Source: Micromussa lordhowensis
Taxonomy: Eukaryota; Cnidaria; Anthozoa; Scleractinia; Lobophylliidae
Assembly (NCBI GenBank): GCA_964020085.1
Contig: OZ026601.1
Location: 16,395,030 to 16,459,029, forward strand
Length of the DNA: 64,000 nucleotides
Direction: 5' to 3'
Part shown: piece by piece, positions 49,021 through 60,348 of the stretch
Numbering within the stretch: position 1 is the first letter of the stretch
Layout of the letters: the number at the start of each line of letters is the position of its first letter
Program-made: the position numbers and the translations under genes
The notes under the pieces: generated by a model
Told to the model about the DNA's origin: nothing
Seen by the model: the letters and a program-made list of their open reading frames with translations, nothing else
The model's database searches: none

Positions 49021-52000
49021 CGTCGAAGTGACTTGAGCGCAAAACTAAGTCTTAAAAGTGGTTCCTAGCTTTTTTATACCGAAGGAAATGATGGCATTGA
49101 TTGACACGTGAGCACCATTTTATGATTGGTCATCTCTCCAGTTTTGAAGAAATGCTGCAAATATCATAATAATGCTAACTAGGGCCGTCAAGTACCATGA
49201 CATTTTCCAGGCGAACGAAGACACAAATGCATGGTTCCGGTGTGAATAATATCAAACGACTTTAAAGTACCGGCAAGGGCGAAATGAATCATGTTTTAAC
49301 GATGTGACAGGCGGTATAATTACTGGCTTTCACACCAGTCTTTTATTACAACTTGTTTAAACTTTTTTTATGAAGTTGGAGCAAACTCCTAGAATATACA
49401 AATAAAATAACAAACCTTCAAGTGTCTTGAAAGAAACATAGAGCCTCCAAACATCGGACAACGTAACATTCACTTGTTTGTTTGCAGCTCGGTAGCGTGC
49501 ATTGTTTTGAAAAAAGTACAGTTTGAATTTAGATTTTTTTCACAATGTGTGACATAAAGATGACTGCTCACAAGCATGTCACGTACATGAAAACATTGAT
49601 TCAGCGTATTTTTATTACATAATTTTATGATTTTTTATATTTGATAACATTGTTTTGCTGTAAATGCAATCACTGAGTCCCGAAACCAACTGATCCCCAA
49701 AGAATCCAAAGAATCAACTTAGGTGGTGTGTTGAGTGTTGAGGTGGGAACCGGTAATGAAGGCAAGAGGTGAACTGAGACCCCAAAACACGAAAACGAAT
49801 ACCCCCCAAAAGACGAAAACCAAGACCCCCTAAACACGAAAACGAAGGTCCATAACTCAAATTTTAGAGCCGAAGAGAGACTGTTCGTAGTCTAAACTTG
49901 TTCTGTTTCAGTTAACCAATCCGTGAGGAACATGTCCATTTCCAACGATCGTTGTTTATCACAATGTTATCTCTAAGTGACTAAGTGGTTATCGAAGTTA
50001 ATTTGTGTCTGATAGATAAAAATTGACATGTTGCGTTTTCACACAGCTGGAGATCTTCGCTTTCGTGTTATGGGTCTTTGTTTTCGTGTTTGGGGGTCTT
50101 AGATCTTCGGTCTCAACCAGCAATATTCTAATTCTGGCGTCCATCGCTGTTCTTTCGCACTTGGTAGACAAAACCCCTGAAAACCCATTTTAAAGGAGGC
50201 TTAGGTTGCTAGTTCTTAGAGCAGACGAAGAATTTCTGCAACGCATTGATTCGAAAAATTCCTTCACACAGCCAACAACTACAAGGGATTATTTTAGGTA
50301 TTCCTTAAAGAGAATGAAACCAACCTCCAAGGGAAACAGTATTGTCTACCTGTTTGTTGGCTGTTTTTCAAAATGCAAATTCAAACATTTATTAACACTT
50401 GCTTAAAAGCGCCATTTCAAACACTTTTGTTTCTTTGAGTGGTCTGCAAGCAAAATTCGCGGTGGGCGAGAATTTAAACTTTTTATAATTACTTGGGCTT
50501 TCCAAAGGAAACGGCCGAGTTGAAATTTCGGCTTCGTTTTTTTTTTTTTTTTTTTCGTTCAGCCACAGTTTGCAATTCTGTAATTAATACGCATGCGCGA
50601 AGATTTTATTGATGAGCACATGGCATGGTGTAATGGCGGACGGAGAAGAGTTTATGCGGAGGAAGATCAGCAGAAATACTGTGTACGGATACAAAACGGA
50701 TACAAAATGTGCACACACCGTTCGCGGTAGACCCACACTAAAAGATGAGAAGCGCTTTCGGAACGGGTTGGTCCACAAACCTTACGAGAGTTCTCTTTAT
50801 GAGCGAACATTTATGAGTGAACCTTTCATCGAGAAACATGCTATATCAACTGAGTTACGTAATGTTAACGAAAGAAAATAGAAAAACTTAACGATACATA
50901 AATATACCTCCGATTCCCTCAAAATTTGATAATCGAAAGGATTGATGTATAAAATCTTGCAGTCTTTATCAAAAATTGTTCGTATAAATTCTCTTTGAAA
51001 AGGTAGAACTCATTTGTTTTGTCGATGTTTGTTCCGAAATGAATATTTAATCACAGGAGTGAAACTTGAAACTTCGAAAAATGCCTCCCACGTAGACGAA
51101 TGATTATGTAAGCAGTAACTCCGCGCTTAGGTTTGCTTCTGATAAACACTCCACTTTGCTTTAAGTTAACTTCACTTACTTTACCTTCCGGTTACCTTTA
51201 AGTTGTATGTTAGATTAATTCTATATTAATCACAGGCGGCCAAATGCAACACCTCCATATGCTGCAAGCAAGAGTCACGTTTTCGCGTAGATGTAACAAT
51301 ATATGCAATATGTCACGCTATGCTGAACTTTCGCATAAAAATGAAAAAAGAGATAACTCCTAACATTTTGACCAAGCCCAGGAACATGTCTTCAGCCTAT
51401 ATAACAACTATGTTTTCAAACTTCTGCTTGTATACATAAGTAATAACCCTGCATTTTCAACATACCGATACAGAAACAATTACAAGATAAATCCTTGCGA
51501 AACTACGTCCAAAAAAAACAGAGTTTCTCCCAAACATAAAGCCCGAGTGAACGCAAATATGCGTCTAGTTTATTCTTGGTTTTCATGCCACGCACTCCCT
51601 AGGCGAGTAAAAAATAAAAATGATTATTATTAAATAAATAAAGTCAAGAAATTTATGCATTGCAGAAAAGTAATAAATAAATAATCTATCAAAGTTCTAG
51701 GACTATGCGATATCACGTACGTCAGTGTTATTCCGCAAAATGTATCACTCAAAATTACAGAGAACAGTATGGAGCCGCCATGCTGGTGTCCATCCGGATG
51801 TCCCCCAACATGGCGGCCGGATACCACTGGAAACATCTGGAGTTCACTTTGGCTATGTTTGAACCTTTCGTTTCTCTGTTGAACTTGCAAACATTAGCAT
51901 ATACACTTCTCTTAACACATTGGTTGTTCAGACCTAAAAGACACGTGGTGAATCGACGTTTGCATGTACGTGATGCGTTTCTCAGAAGGCATCTTTATGT

Positions 52001-52300
52001 CACGCACTCCAGAAAATGAGAAATTCAAACGGCTCTATTTTCAAAACAAAGCGTGCTACCGGGTTGAAGACATGCAAGCCGCTATAATTTTAAAAATGCA
52101 TTTCACCTGATAAAGATAAAAATTCTAACACTGTCTCAAATCTTGGGTTGTACCGAAGACCAGATTTCTTACTTGTTAACGCTTGTCGTCGCGCCAAACT
52201 TCCGGCCTCAGTTTTCCCATCAACTAGGGCAAAGCATAATTGGCGCTGCGATTTCCCGGCAAAACAGAACTTTAGACTTCTTTTTAAGCTGTTTTTTGCA
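49021..52300. other. divergent intergenic region of the giant element
   Basis: Lies between the starts of the ATPase gene (minus) and the RNase H-like gene (plus), so it should hold both promoters. It contains the palindrome at 49768-50118, a T-run at 50537-50556 and an unexplained plus-strand frame at 50633-50881 (starts MADGEEFMRRKIS) that could be a small exon, with no domain. Confidence 0.4.
49768..50118. repeat. palindromic repeat with AAACACGAAAACGA units
   Basis: CTGAGACCCCAAAACACGAA and two further units (GACCCCCTAAACACGAAAAC) near 49780-49850 are matched in inverted form near 50050-50115 (TTTCGTGTTTGGGGGTCTTA). A foldback MITE-like structure of about 350 bp. Confidence 0.75.
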
Positions 52301-53464
52301 TAGACAAAATCTACAATGGCTAAACTATCTTGTGATAAGACTCGCATATATTTTTTACTATTACTAAACATGGGTGTTTTCATGGTAAACTCTGTGGTCC
52401 TTGATGACATAGTACAAAGTTACGTAGAGAGAGTTTTGTGTTTGTTTCAACAAGATATGCAAGGCGACTGGTTCGATAATGTCATCCAACCACCAACTAG
52501 GGCAAAAGCGGTTGCCGGTGGAGAAACCTCTCCCATTCAACAGACACTTTTTACTGCCGAAGCTTTTTATTTGGACACCAGTGGAACATTTCCAGTTGCA
52601 ACTAAGATGTCCCAAACATGGTTCTGTGATGACTGGCCAACAATGGACGAATGTAATTAACAAGAAAAGCTATCTAAACCCGAGAATGGTTTACGACTTG
52701 GGTAGTAACATCATCCTTGTGCAACGTTATTATAGGTGCACATACCAAGGCTTTGACAGACAGTGTCGTTACCTCTCTGGGTCTGCAGCAATTATGGAGC
52801 ATCTACCAGTTTCTATTTCAAACCTCTTTCCCTTCAAGAACTATTACAAATCCTCTTGCACTATGGATATTATCCATTTAGTTGAGACTTTGGTTTTGGA
52901 AGGTAATAACTTTCTACAGATAAGTGAAATAATTGCAAACTTAAACTTCAGGGAGCTTTCTGAAAGAAATAAACGCTTTCTTTCTTGTTTATCATCAAAG
53001 CAAACCTCAGGCACTGGGAACATTACAGACAAAGAACGTATCACTTTTTATGAAGACCTGATTTTCTCTTTTCCGTCCGATTCCCAGTTAATTAAAGTAT
53101 ACCTAGATCGCTTCAACGAAACAAGGCTGTTATACCGAGAGGAAATGGAGAAGATCGAAGCAATGTCTTTATCATTTGATCACACATTTAAAGTTGGAAA
53201 AAATATTGGTTGTTATCGCGACACGGATGGGTGCTATGTTAAACAATTTGGCTTTCTATTACTTTTGTTAAATGAAAACAATGAGATCGTAGACTGGAGG
53301 CTGGCGAAGTCCACGGGTTATTCAGAAGTAAAAGATCGGTTGCAAGATGTGAAAAAACAAAACGGCGTTAACTTAAAGGCAGTACATGTAGACAATTGCT
53401 GTCAATCAAGAAAGCAGATCCAAGAAATAATGGGCGATGTCCCAGTTAAAGTACTGTTTAAAAC

Positions 53465-53545
53465 ACGAGCAGCAGTGTTTTATCGGGTTTAAAAACATGA
53501 GGCGTAGCCGAGTGTTTTTAAACCCGATAAAACACGTGCTGCGAG
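53465..53545. repeat. hairpin repeat inserted in the transposase-like frame
   Basis: GTGTTTTATCGGGTTTAAAA and the inverted TTTTAAACCCGATAAAACAC surround a short loop; related ACCCGAGAAAACACGTGC words follow to about 53680. The reading frame of the RNase H-like gene runs into the first arm and stops there. Confidence 0.85.
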
Positions 53546-53699
53546 TGTTTTGAACAGCTTCAAAAATAGCTTCAAAAATCCGCGATAACACCTACCTGCG
53601 AATTTTTCTATTGTTTCAAAAACCCGAGAAAACACGTGCATGCGAATTCTTCTGCGGCTTCGAAAACCCAAAGAAAACGCGTGCATTGAGAACAATTGA

Positions 53700-53772
53700 T
53701 TGAGATCTTTATATAAAGATCACACGGAGATCTTTATATAAAGATTACGTGTGATCTTTATATAAAGATCAT
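53700..53772. repeat. three copies of the 18-bp palindrome GATCTTTATATAAAGATC
   Basis: The palindrome occurs at about 53703 and 53753 in exact form and between them as GATCTTTATATAAAGATT, spaced about 25 bp apart. It is self-complementary over all 18 bases. It lies inside the insertion that splits the gene at 52.4-56.2 kb. Confidence 0.9.
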
Positions 53773-56196
53773 GGTAGTCGTTCTCATTTTTACCAGGTAT
53801 AAAGGTTCATGCACGTGATCAATTTGACGTCTCTGATAGGCTCATGTGCTTATGAATTATTAATGAGTTTTTGAACTTGATTTATTCCACGCAGTTCAGT
53901 GAATAACCAATGTAGTTCCAAAAAGAACTGAGTTCTCAAAGACATTCTGCAAAGAATTCTCCCTGGTTTTTCGACAAGATGGGGATTTAGGAGATGATCA
54001 GAAGTTAAAAACTCCAGAGCCTCCGATTATATAAAAAAATCTGGACACCTTTTGTGAACGCTGGAAAACAGTCCTCGCTAGCGACGTATTTGAATCTCTC
54101 TCAAGTGAAATAGAGAATTTGGGTCGGTACATCACTAATGGCTGTCTCTCTGGAATAGAGCCAGATGCAGGGACGGCGGGAAATGAGAGAGTTCATCGAA
54201 GTTTAAACAGATCTCTCCTATGTGGGACATCAGTTATAGGTCCTGAACTTGCAATTGCAATATTAACGGTACTTTTTCATAGCTTGAACACTAAACGAAA
54301 AAAAGAAAAACACTTTAAAAATTATCGCGTGGTTCCAGATGTCCCACTGAACAATGTACAGTCATTTCATGAGAGAAAAGCCAACAGAAATGATGAAAAT
54401 GCCTTTAATAATTCAATTAACGATGACGTGACTAGCGACGCTGCAGACCAGCCTGGCAACGACGAGATGATACTAATGGCGGATGACATAAAACATCTTC
54501 TTTCTAATGTTATAGCAAAGAGCATAGTTCACACAAGCAATCAACTTTATAGGGTGCTTATAAAAATTGGTAACACTGTCAAGGACAAATCAGCGAATTT
54601 TTTTGATTTACCTTTCATGCAGATCATTACACAAAATACATTGACCAGTGATAAAAACAAGAAATTGAGAATTCTAATAATCATCGCTGCAACCTTTCAA
54701 GAAACCTTGCCTCGTTTGAATTGACAATCGATCCCGTTTCAGGCGATGGTGACTGTGTTTTTACTAGTATTGTTAGGCAGTTGCGGAGACACCCAAAATT
54801 TATTGAGAATGAGCCTTCTCTTACGGTGCACCTTGCAGCTTTGGGTTTAAGCGGCTCTGAGAAGGACGATGCATACAGTTTAAGACAACTCTTTGTGGAT
54901 CAAGTGCAAAGTAATGAAATGTACTAAATGATGACAGGGGTGGACCCCGGTAGACTGAACGAAGAAACCGAACTATTTAGGGAGCGTGGTACGTTTTGCG
55001 GTAATCTCAGCGACCTTGTTGTGCGAGTCTGTGCTTCAAATCCCAGTGGTTGTGATAACATCATTGGCATCTTTTCCTTACACTAGTTTTGTCCCAGCAG
55101 ATTTAATTGCAACTACACCATTATACCTTGCATTTGATGCAACAGCTTGCGGACATTACGATGCTACAAAGAAGCAAGGTGAGTACACCACCTGTAGTGC
55201 GGGTGATAAAGGCTGCCTTATGGCGAGGGTGAGATGAATTCCAAATAGAGGTGTGGCTGTGGAGGAACGTTTAAACTGGATGATGTGTTTAAGGTCGTTT
55301 AAGATTTTGAGGTCACCAGGGAGAGCCTGCTCATGCACACCACTGGATATCACTTGGGGAATACAACCATTAAGATATTCCCGGCACATTGGGCCACGTT
55401 ATGTGTTTTGCCCATGCAATCGAGGGCGAACGAAAGGATTTGATAAATTCAGTTTAAATTAACTGTAACCTCCTTTTTGCTCCACATTTTTCATTTTCAC
55501 CCGACAAGTGTTACCGTTGATGTAGCATCATCTATCAAGCGCATTTTGAAAGTAAAAGAATATACAGTCAACCAGTGAGACTGCAGTTTTAACACTCATT
55601 TATAATATATATCGTGATTTCTGTGTTTTGCAGATTCTGAAATATCAGTTAACGTTGGTTTGAAAGGCTGTTCCTGTGGCAAAAACACGGCAAGAAGCAA
55701 CAAGTCATCATGCCTTCCATCCGCACGCAAGGTTTGCCCCTGTGCGAGAAAAGGGTTGTCGTGCACAAGGAGGTGCATTTGCAAAAACTGTTGCAATATG
55801 AACCCAGATACCAGTGCCAATGGTGACAATCCAGCAGGTAGAACGCCATATAGACACCTAAGCTGTAGATGTGGAGAAGGCATGGCTAAGAAGAGACGAG
55901 ATGCCAAAAAATACGCAGCTTGCAAGGATACAGTAATTAGGTCCAAGTGCCCTTGCCTGGGACATGGACAGGGATGCTCCTCTAACTGCTTCTGTGTAGG
56001 TTGTGAAAATGTACACGGTGCACGTTCCCGCCCTTCCTCAAGGCCATCAGGGGTGAAGAGGAAAAGGTCACCTGGTATCTACAAAAGGGTGAAGGGATCA
56101 CAGTTCCTATCGTCGGCAGGAATTTCTCAAATACATGGTCCATGGACTAATTATGAGTCAGTTTTGTTAACAAGCATAATTAGATTATTAACTTGA

Positions 56197-57283
56197 CAGA
56201 TGTAGAACCATCTCCGGGAAATATTGCCACATACAATTTTGTAGTGGGGTCTAAACATCCACGCAGATAGCTGCCAAGTTGACCTACATGGAAAAAAAGA
56301 GAGACGTTGTGTGTGCTCGTCTTCCCACAGACCAACCTAATTAGTGCACAGTTTTGCTTATTTTCCCTTTCATTTTTATTTGCAGATATAGTTTTGTTGT
56401 GGCTTCCAAACCCTAGATACTGTAACAAAGGACCTGCTAACAATATCTTTATGATCAGAACTAGCAGAGGATAATGGATTAGAAAGCCGGAAGAGATATA
56501 AAATGAAAACATTGGTGCTGTAGTTTATGTTGGGAGCTCCCTAACAAGTAATACCTAGTTTTATATTGAGTCCCAATAAGTTAATAGCTCGTTTTTACGA
56601 GTCAGTGAGTGCGTTTAAGGTATTTTTACTTCTACAAGATCAGGTCTAAGAAAGCAAATGACAACACAGAAAGAAAGAAATATGGCGAGTTGCATAACCA
56701 GTATCCTCTACGGATTCCATTGTAATACATAGTTTCAATTAATCTTCAATAAATTACTTTTCCCGTTAATCACCCGAATATTTTCTGCACGGATCGACTT
56801 TTTTAAATATTGTATTTATTATTGATTATTTAAATCGCTTCCGTTCACCTCTGTTAAAACATAAATCAGTAATTTCCCATTTGCACCAACTAAAAATTTA
56901 ATAAAAGCAATGTTTGTTTATCATTCCACTGTATTTGTAATGGGTAGCAGACGTATAGAAAACATGGATCCCAGTCAATGGACCATCCTTATCCACGTAG
57001 GGGTACATGGAACGGGTCCACAAGGATGAGCCATGGACTGGTGGCCCATGTCTCACAAACGTCCTTGGATACCTTAGCGTTCCCTCACGCACACAAGCCA
57101 AGTTTGGCGCCCTATTCGTTAAAGTTGATCCAGGGCAATAAGCATCTCCTTCATCCCATCTACAGGCAGACTTTAACCGGAGTTTTATTCTCCTTCATCC
57201 TGCAGATAGGCAGACTTTAACGGGAGACACTTCATTGCTGAACGCAACGGAAGTCAGGACATTCAGTTCCAGAGAAGCCCATT
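56197..57283. other. converging intergenic region
   Basis: Between the ends of the OTU/CXC gene (plus) and the recombinase gene (minus). Short frames at 56512-56180 and 57101-56898 (minus) are unsupported. A duplicated CTCCTTCATCC...CAGACTTTAA stretch lies near 57145-57220. Confidence 0.4.
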
Positions 57284-59465
57284 TTACTGTGACATCTTGC
57301 GGAACTCATTTTTGACCTTATTTTTGATTCGATCAAATGCGTTGTTCCTGAAGATGTCCCTGAGAACCTGGCTTTTTGAAAACATCTGTCTGATCTCCTC
57401 CTGAGTAGGCGCTTTTCTCCAGAAAGTTAAGGCCTCCTTGATGGCTTCAGTTTCTTCATTGGACCACTCCACCCTTCCAGATGCGATGCTTGATGGTGGT
57501 CGCTCTGGAATACTGGCAACAAATGTGGCCGTCCTCTCGCGAGGACTTTCTTGGGGTAATTCGTATGGGTCCACTGTTGTCCTGGTTTCAAATAGGTACC
57601 GGACGCAGTCAAGCACACGCTTTACGTGTGGTTGAGAATTCACAAGTCTTCGCAAGACAATATTACCCTTCATTAGTGCCACCACGCGCTTTTTTCTAGG
57701 TTCGATTCCAGTCTGTACGTCTTCTGCAAAGACCTTGTCCACTTGACTGCGTTGGGATACAGTCAGAGAGATCTTCGAGGAAGTACTAGATTTAACTGAG
57801 GCAGAGTCAGCTTCCCCTGAAACGATGTCGGTGTCTTGTGGCATGGACTTTTCCTCATGTGCTTTTTGCTTCACTGAGGCATGAGGCAGACTGAATTTTG
57901 AATCTTCTCTGTGTGGCTTAGTGTGTTCTTCAATGAGCAAGGAGGCGTCAGCAGCCTCTTGTGTGAGGCTTTCCCTTAAATACCACTCATTTGCGGTTTT
58001 GTCGGAATGGCACGTGAGCCTTCGAAGGAGTTGTTCGTCAATGGGAATACCCATGCGCTTCTTCCTCTTCAGCTCTGTAACAATCCACTTTCGGAAATCA
58101 GTTGCTGAGATGGGCTTGTCCGGCCGGATTCCCGATTTCACAACAAAGACCCGGACTCGTCTGCCTATGGTGCCCTTCTGAAAAGGAGCGCCATCGTTTT
58201 TGAGGAAGATTTTGGACTTAGGAGCATCGTCATCAGACACCAAAGGGCGAAGCTTGTTGATGAAGACGATTATGAGGTATTCTGTGTCAGGGCTCATTGG
58301 AATAGGTGCGGGCCCATCTTCCTCACGTTTTTGCGAAGACACGAGCATGACCTTTTTGCACTTTTCGTCATCCCATTTGGCTTTTTCAAACATCTCAAGG
58401 GTAGCATTTTCTAGGGCGGCTGGTCTGGTCCCAACGGCTCTGGTTAGGGTGACAATCAAGAAGTCACGTGCATCGCAGCATTGCATAATGGACAGGCCTT
58501 TGGTATCCTCCGCTTGGTCTGCAGCTGCCAGTGCCGCTCTGCCATCGACTGCTGACTTTGATGATAAGATCTCTTCGACCTCTTTACTTGTCAAGAGGTG
58601 CTCTGATTCATCTAGGTACCTCTCCCACTTAGCACCTGTAGTTTCTTTGGTAATACATCTCCTCCATTTCTTGAGGCTGTTACACAAATCAAAAAGTTGG
58701 TTCTTTACTTCCATATCTAGGACAGGAAGGTGAGGTCTCTTGCCCTTCTTTGATGCATACTCTAAGAACATCTCAAAACTCGTAAGGTAGGACTTCAGTG
58801 TTCCGGCCTTCCTCTTTTGGAGATGTGGGATCACCCAGTCGACCCAGACTCTATTTCCTTCGTCTTCCACCAGGAAAAGAATATCATCCCCATGGGGATC
58901 GGTTTCCTCGATTAATCTTTTAACCTGGCAGGCATGCTGCAGTCTGTTCTTATCCTTATGGAATCCGGCAGCAGGGGTAAATAAATAGCGATAAAACTGG
59001 CACAGCCACTTGTGGCGATTGGTCTTCGGCTCCTGCTCTTCAAAGTAATCCGCTTGCATTGGATACTCGGACTCATCTTCATCTGAACTCTCTTCAACAC
59101 TAGGTTCTTTGGTGGATGGCTCTGACTGCACAGATGTTGACGTGCATGGAACAGCATCAGAGTTCTTAGCTGGTGCAGTTGAGGTCTTAGATGGTGCAGT
59201 CGAGGTCTTAGGTGGTGCAGTTGAGGTCGTAGATGGTGCAGTCGAGGTCTTAGCTGGTGCAGTTGAGGTCGTAGATGGTGCAGTTAAGGTCTTAGATGCT
59301 GCAGGTGAGGTCTTAGATGCAGTAGTAAAGATCTTTGCTCGAGCAGGAACTGAGGCTGCTGGAGACTTGGTATCTGTCTTCCCTCCTTTTGTTTTCTTTC
59401 CAGCCTTCGTTTTAACTGCAGGTCCTCTCTTCTTGTGCCCTTCAGGCCCATTGCAAAGTACCTGT
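57284..59465 (-). CDS. tyrosine recombinase with C-terminal Myb domain, giant-element copy
   Basis: The frame is open from just after a TAA at 59465 to the stop at 57284, without lesions. Numbered from codon 59131 (a GTG inside the frame): a SAPSTTSTAP-type low-complexity linker comes before it; acidic region 1-35; helical core-binding region about 40-200; catalytic R236 (AVGTRPAALEN), T344/R347 (ATDFR, where most recombinases have HxxR), H375 and Y384 (CHSDKTANEWY); a charged linker; Myb/SANT-like domain about 555-612 (VEWSNEETEAIKEAL). Order, the Thr substitution and the nine-residue H-to-Y spacing match the genes at 3.7 and 10.5 kb. It probably forms the C-terminal part of one protein with the upstream frame at 59284-60348. 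Cutting and joining the element ends is the obvious role but is unproven. Confidence 0.85.
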
Positions 59466-60348
59466 TAATTTGGCTTTCATGAATGTGCTGTTTCTTGGCA
59501 TGAACATTTGTTAAATGTCTCTTTAAGTTTGGGCCCTCATACATACAACCATGCCCTACCACACACTTTCGGTTAACATGGTGGCTGAAAGATGGTGTCT
59601 GTTTTGGTTCTTTGCCAGCAGCAGGTATTTCTTCTTCCCTAGTCTCTGCTTTGCTTTCTTCAGGATCCGTTTCCCCTTCCTGACTCCCTGACTCACTTTC
59701 TTCAGTGTCGCTTTGTTCTTCTATGTCAATGACAGCCTTGCGCTTCATGGGTTTTACGTGTTTATCTTCGTCATCTTTTTCGCATTCTGGGCTTTTAGGC
59801 TGCGTTTCCTTTTCTATCTCCTCATCTCCACTTTCTTCAGTGTCGCTTTGTTCTTCTATGTCAATAACAGCCTTGCGCTTCATGGGTTTTACGTGTTTCT
59901 CTTCCTCATCTTCTTCGCATTCTGGGCTTTTAGGCTGCGTTTCCTTTTCTATCTCCTCGTCTTCCTCCTCCACTTCGCTTGGACTACGTCGCGCTTCATC
60001 ACCTTCATGCCAATATTTCCGTTTCTCCTGATCGATAAGGGACAGCATGATTTCTGCCACATCCTCTGGATCCACGGAATGTTTGAGTTTCGTCTTTTTC
60101 GCTTGTGCGATGGCTTGGATGTATTCCATTGTCGTTTGGCACTGCTTTTCCAAAAACTCCAACTGCAACTCTCTAGCTGCAACCGCAGTGTTCAATAGTG
60201 CATTGAAGTTGAGCTGCAAACTTGAGTTTGAGGTATTTCGAGGTTTGGGTACTGGATACTTCACATTGTTTAAACCAAGTTGTTGAAAGGCTTTTTCGTC
60301 ACCTTTGAGAACCCTTCTGCAGGCGTCCTCGATATCTTTAACGTACAT
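59284..60348 (-). CDS. C2H2 zinc-finger N-terminal half, overlapping the recombinase frame
   Basis: Starts at ATG 60348 (MYVKDIEDACRRVLKGD). A helical N-terminus is followed by acidic repeats: two near-identical copies of EIEKETQPKSPEC ... HVKPMKRKAVIDIEEQSDTE (given in parts). Then comes a C2H2 finger (CVVGHGCMYEGPNLKRH ... H). Its frame overlaps the recombinase frame by about 180 bp, the latter being in -1 relation. An AACAG/GTACTT donor-like site lies at 59462, but the acceptors I tested downstream give the wrong phase. A frameshift, an unrecognised splice or two separate proteins remain possible. Together the halves would recreate the C2H2-recombinase-Myb order of the other family members. 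Confidence 0.75.
   Translation of the reverse strand: MYVKDIEDACRRVLKGDEKAFQQLGLNNVKYPVPKPRNTSNSSLQLNFNALLNTAVAARELQLEFLEKQCQTTMEYIQAIAQAKKTKLKHSVDPEDVAEIMLSLIDQEKRKYWHEGDEARRSPSEVEEEDEEIEKETQPKSPECEEDEEEKHVKPMKRKAVIDIEEQSDTEESGDEEIEKETQPKSPECEKDDEDKHVKPMKRKAVIDIEEQSDTEESESGSQEGETDPEESKAETREEEIPAAGKEPKQTPSFSHHVNRKCVVGHGCMYEGPNLKRHLTNVHAKKQHIHESQINRYFAMGLKGTRREDLQLKRRLERKQKEGRQIPSLQQPQFLLEQRSLLLHLRPHLQHLRP

Larger units (their letters stand above)
52410..56196 (+). pseudogene. DUF6729-like / RNase H-like transposase / OTU protease / CXC gene, decayed
   Basis: Four regions follow in one order. (1) FLLPKLFIWTPVEHFQLQ then RCPKHGSVMTG, a DUF6729-like zinc region (from about 52540). (2) An RNase H-like core with MSLSFDHTFKVG and KAVHVDNCCQ (to about 53455), then GCLSGIEPDAGTAGNERVHR (about 54140-54200), which may supply the final acid. 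(3) An OTU cysteine protease: GDGDCVFTSI (54740) and the His-bearing GHYDATK (55155). (4) CXC clusters CSCGK ... CPCARKGLSC and CPCLGHGQGCSSNCFC, in an exon starting near 55634 after TTTTGCAG. Lesions: a palindromic insertion at about 53460-53900, TAA near 54026, a frame change near 54720, TAA after SNEMY (54925-54927) and another shift near 55000. Such multi-domain proteins are known to me from cnidarian mobile elements; OTU and CXC cargo is recalled, not searched. Confidence 0.75.

Noticed and set aside
50609..50881. 90-residue plus-strand frame as a gene
   Set aside because: No domain, a competing frame on the other strand, and no clear donor site; left as unexplained sequence.
59109..59468. 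Plus-strand frame with GAVEVLDGAVEV repeats
   Set aside because: Antisense to the Thr/Ser/Pro-rich linker of the recombinase gene.
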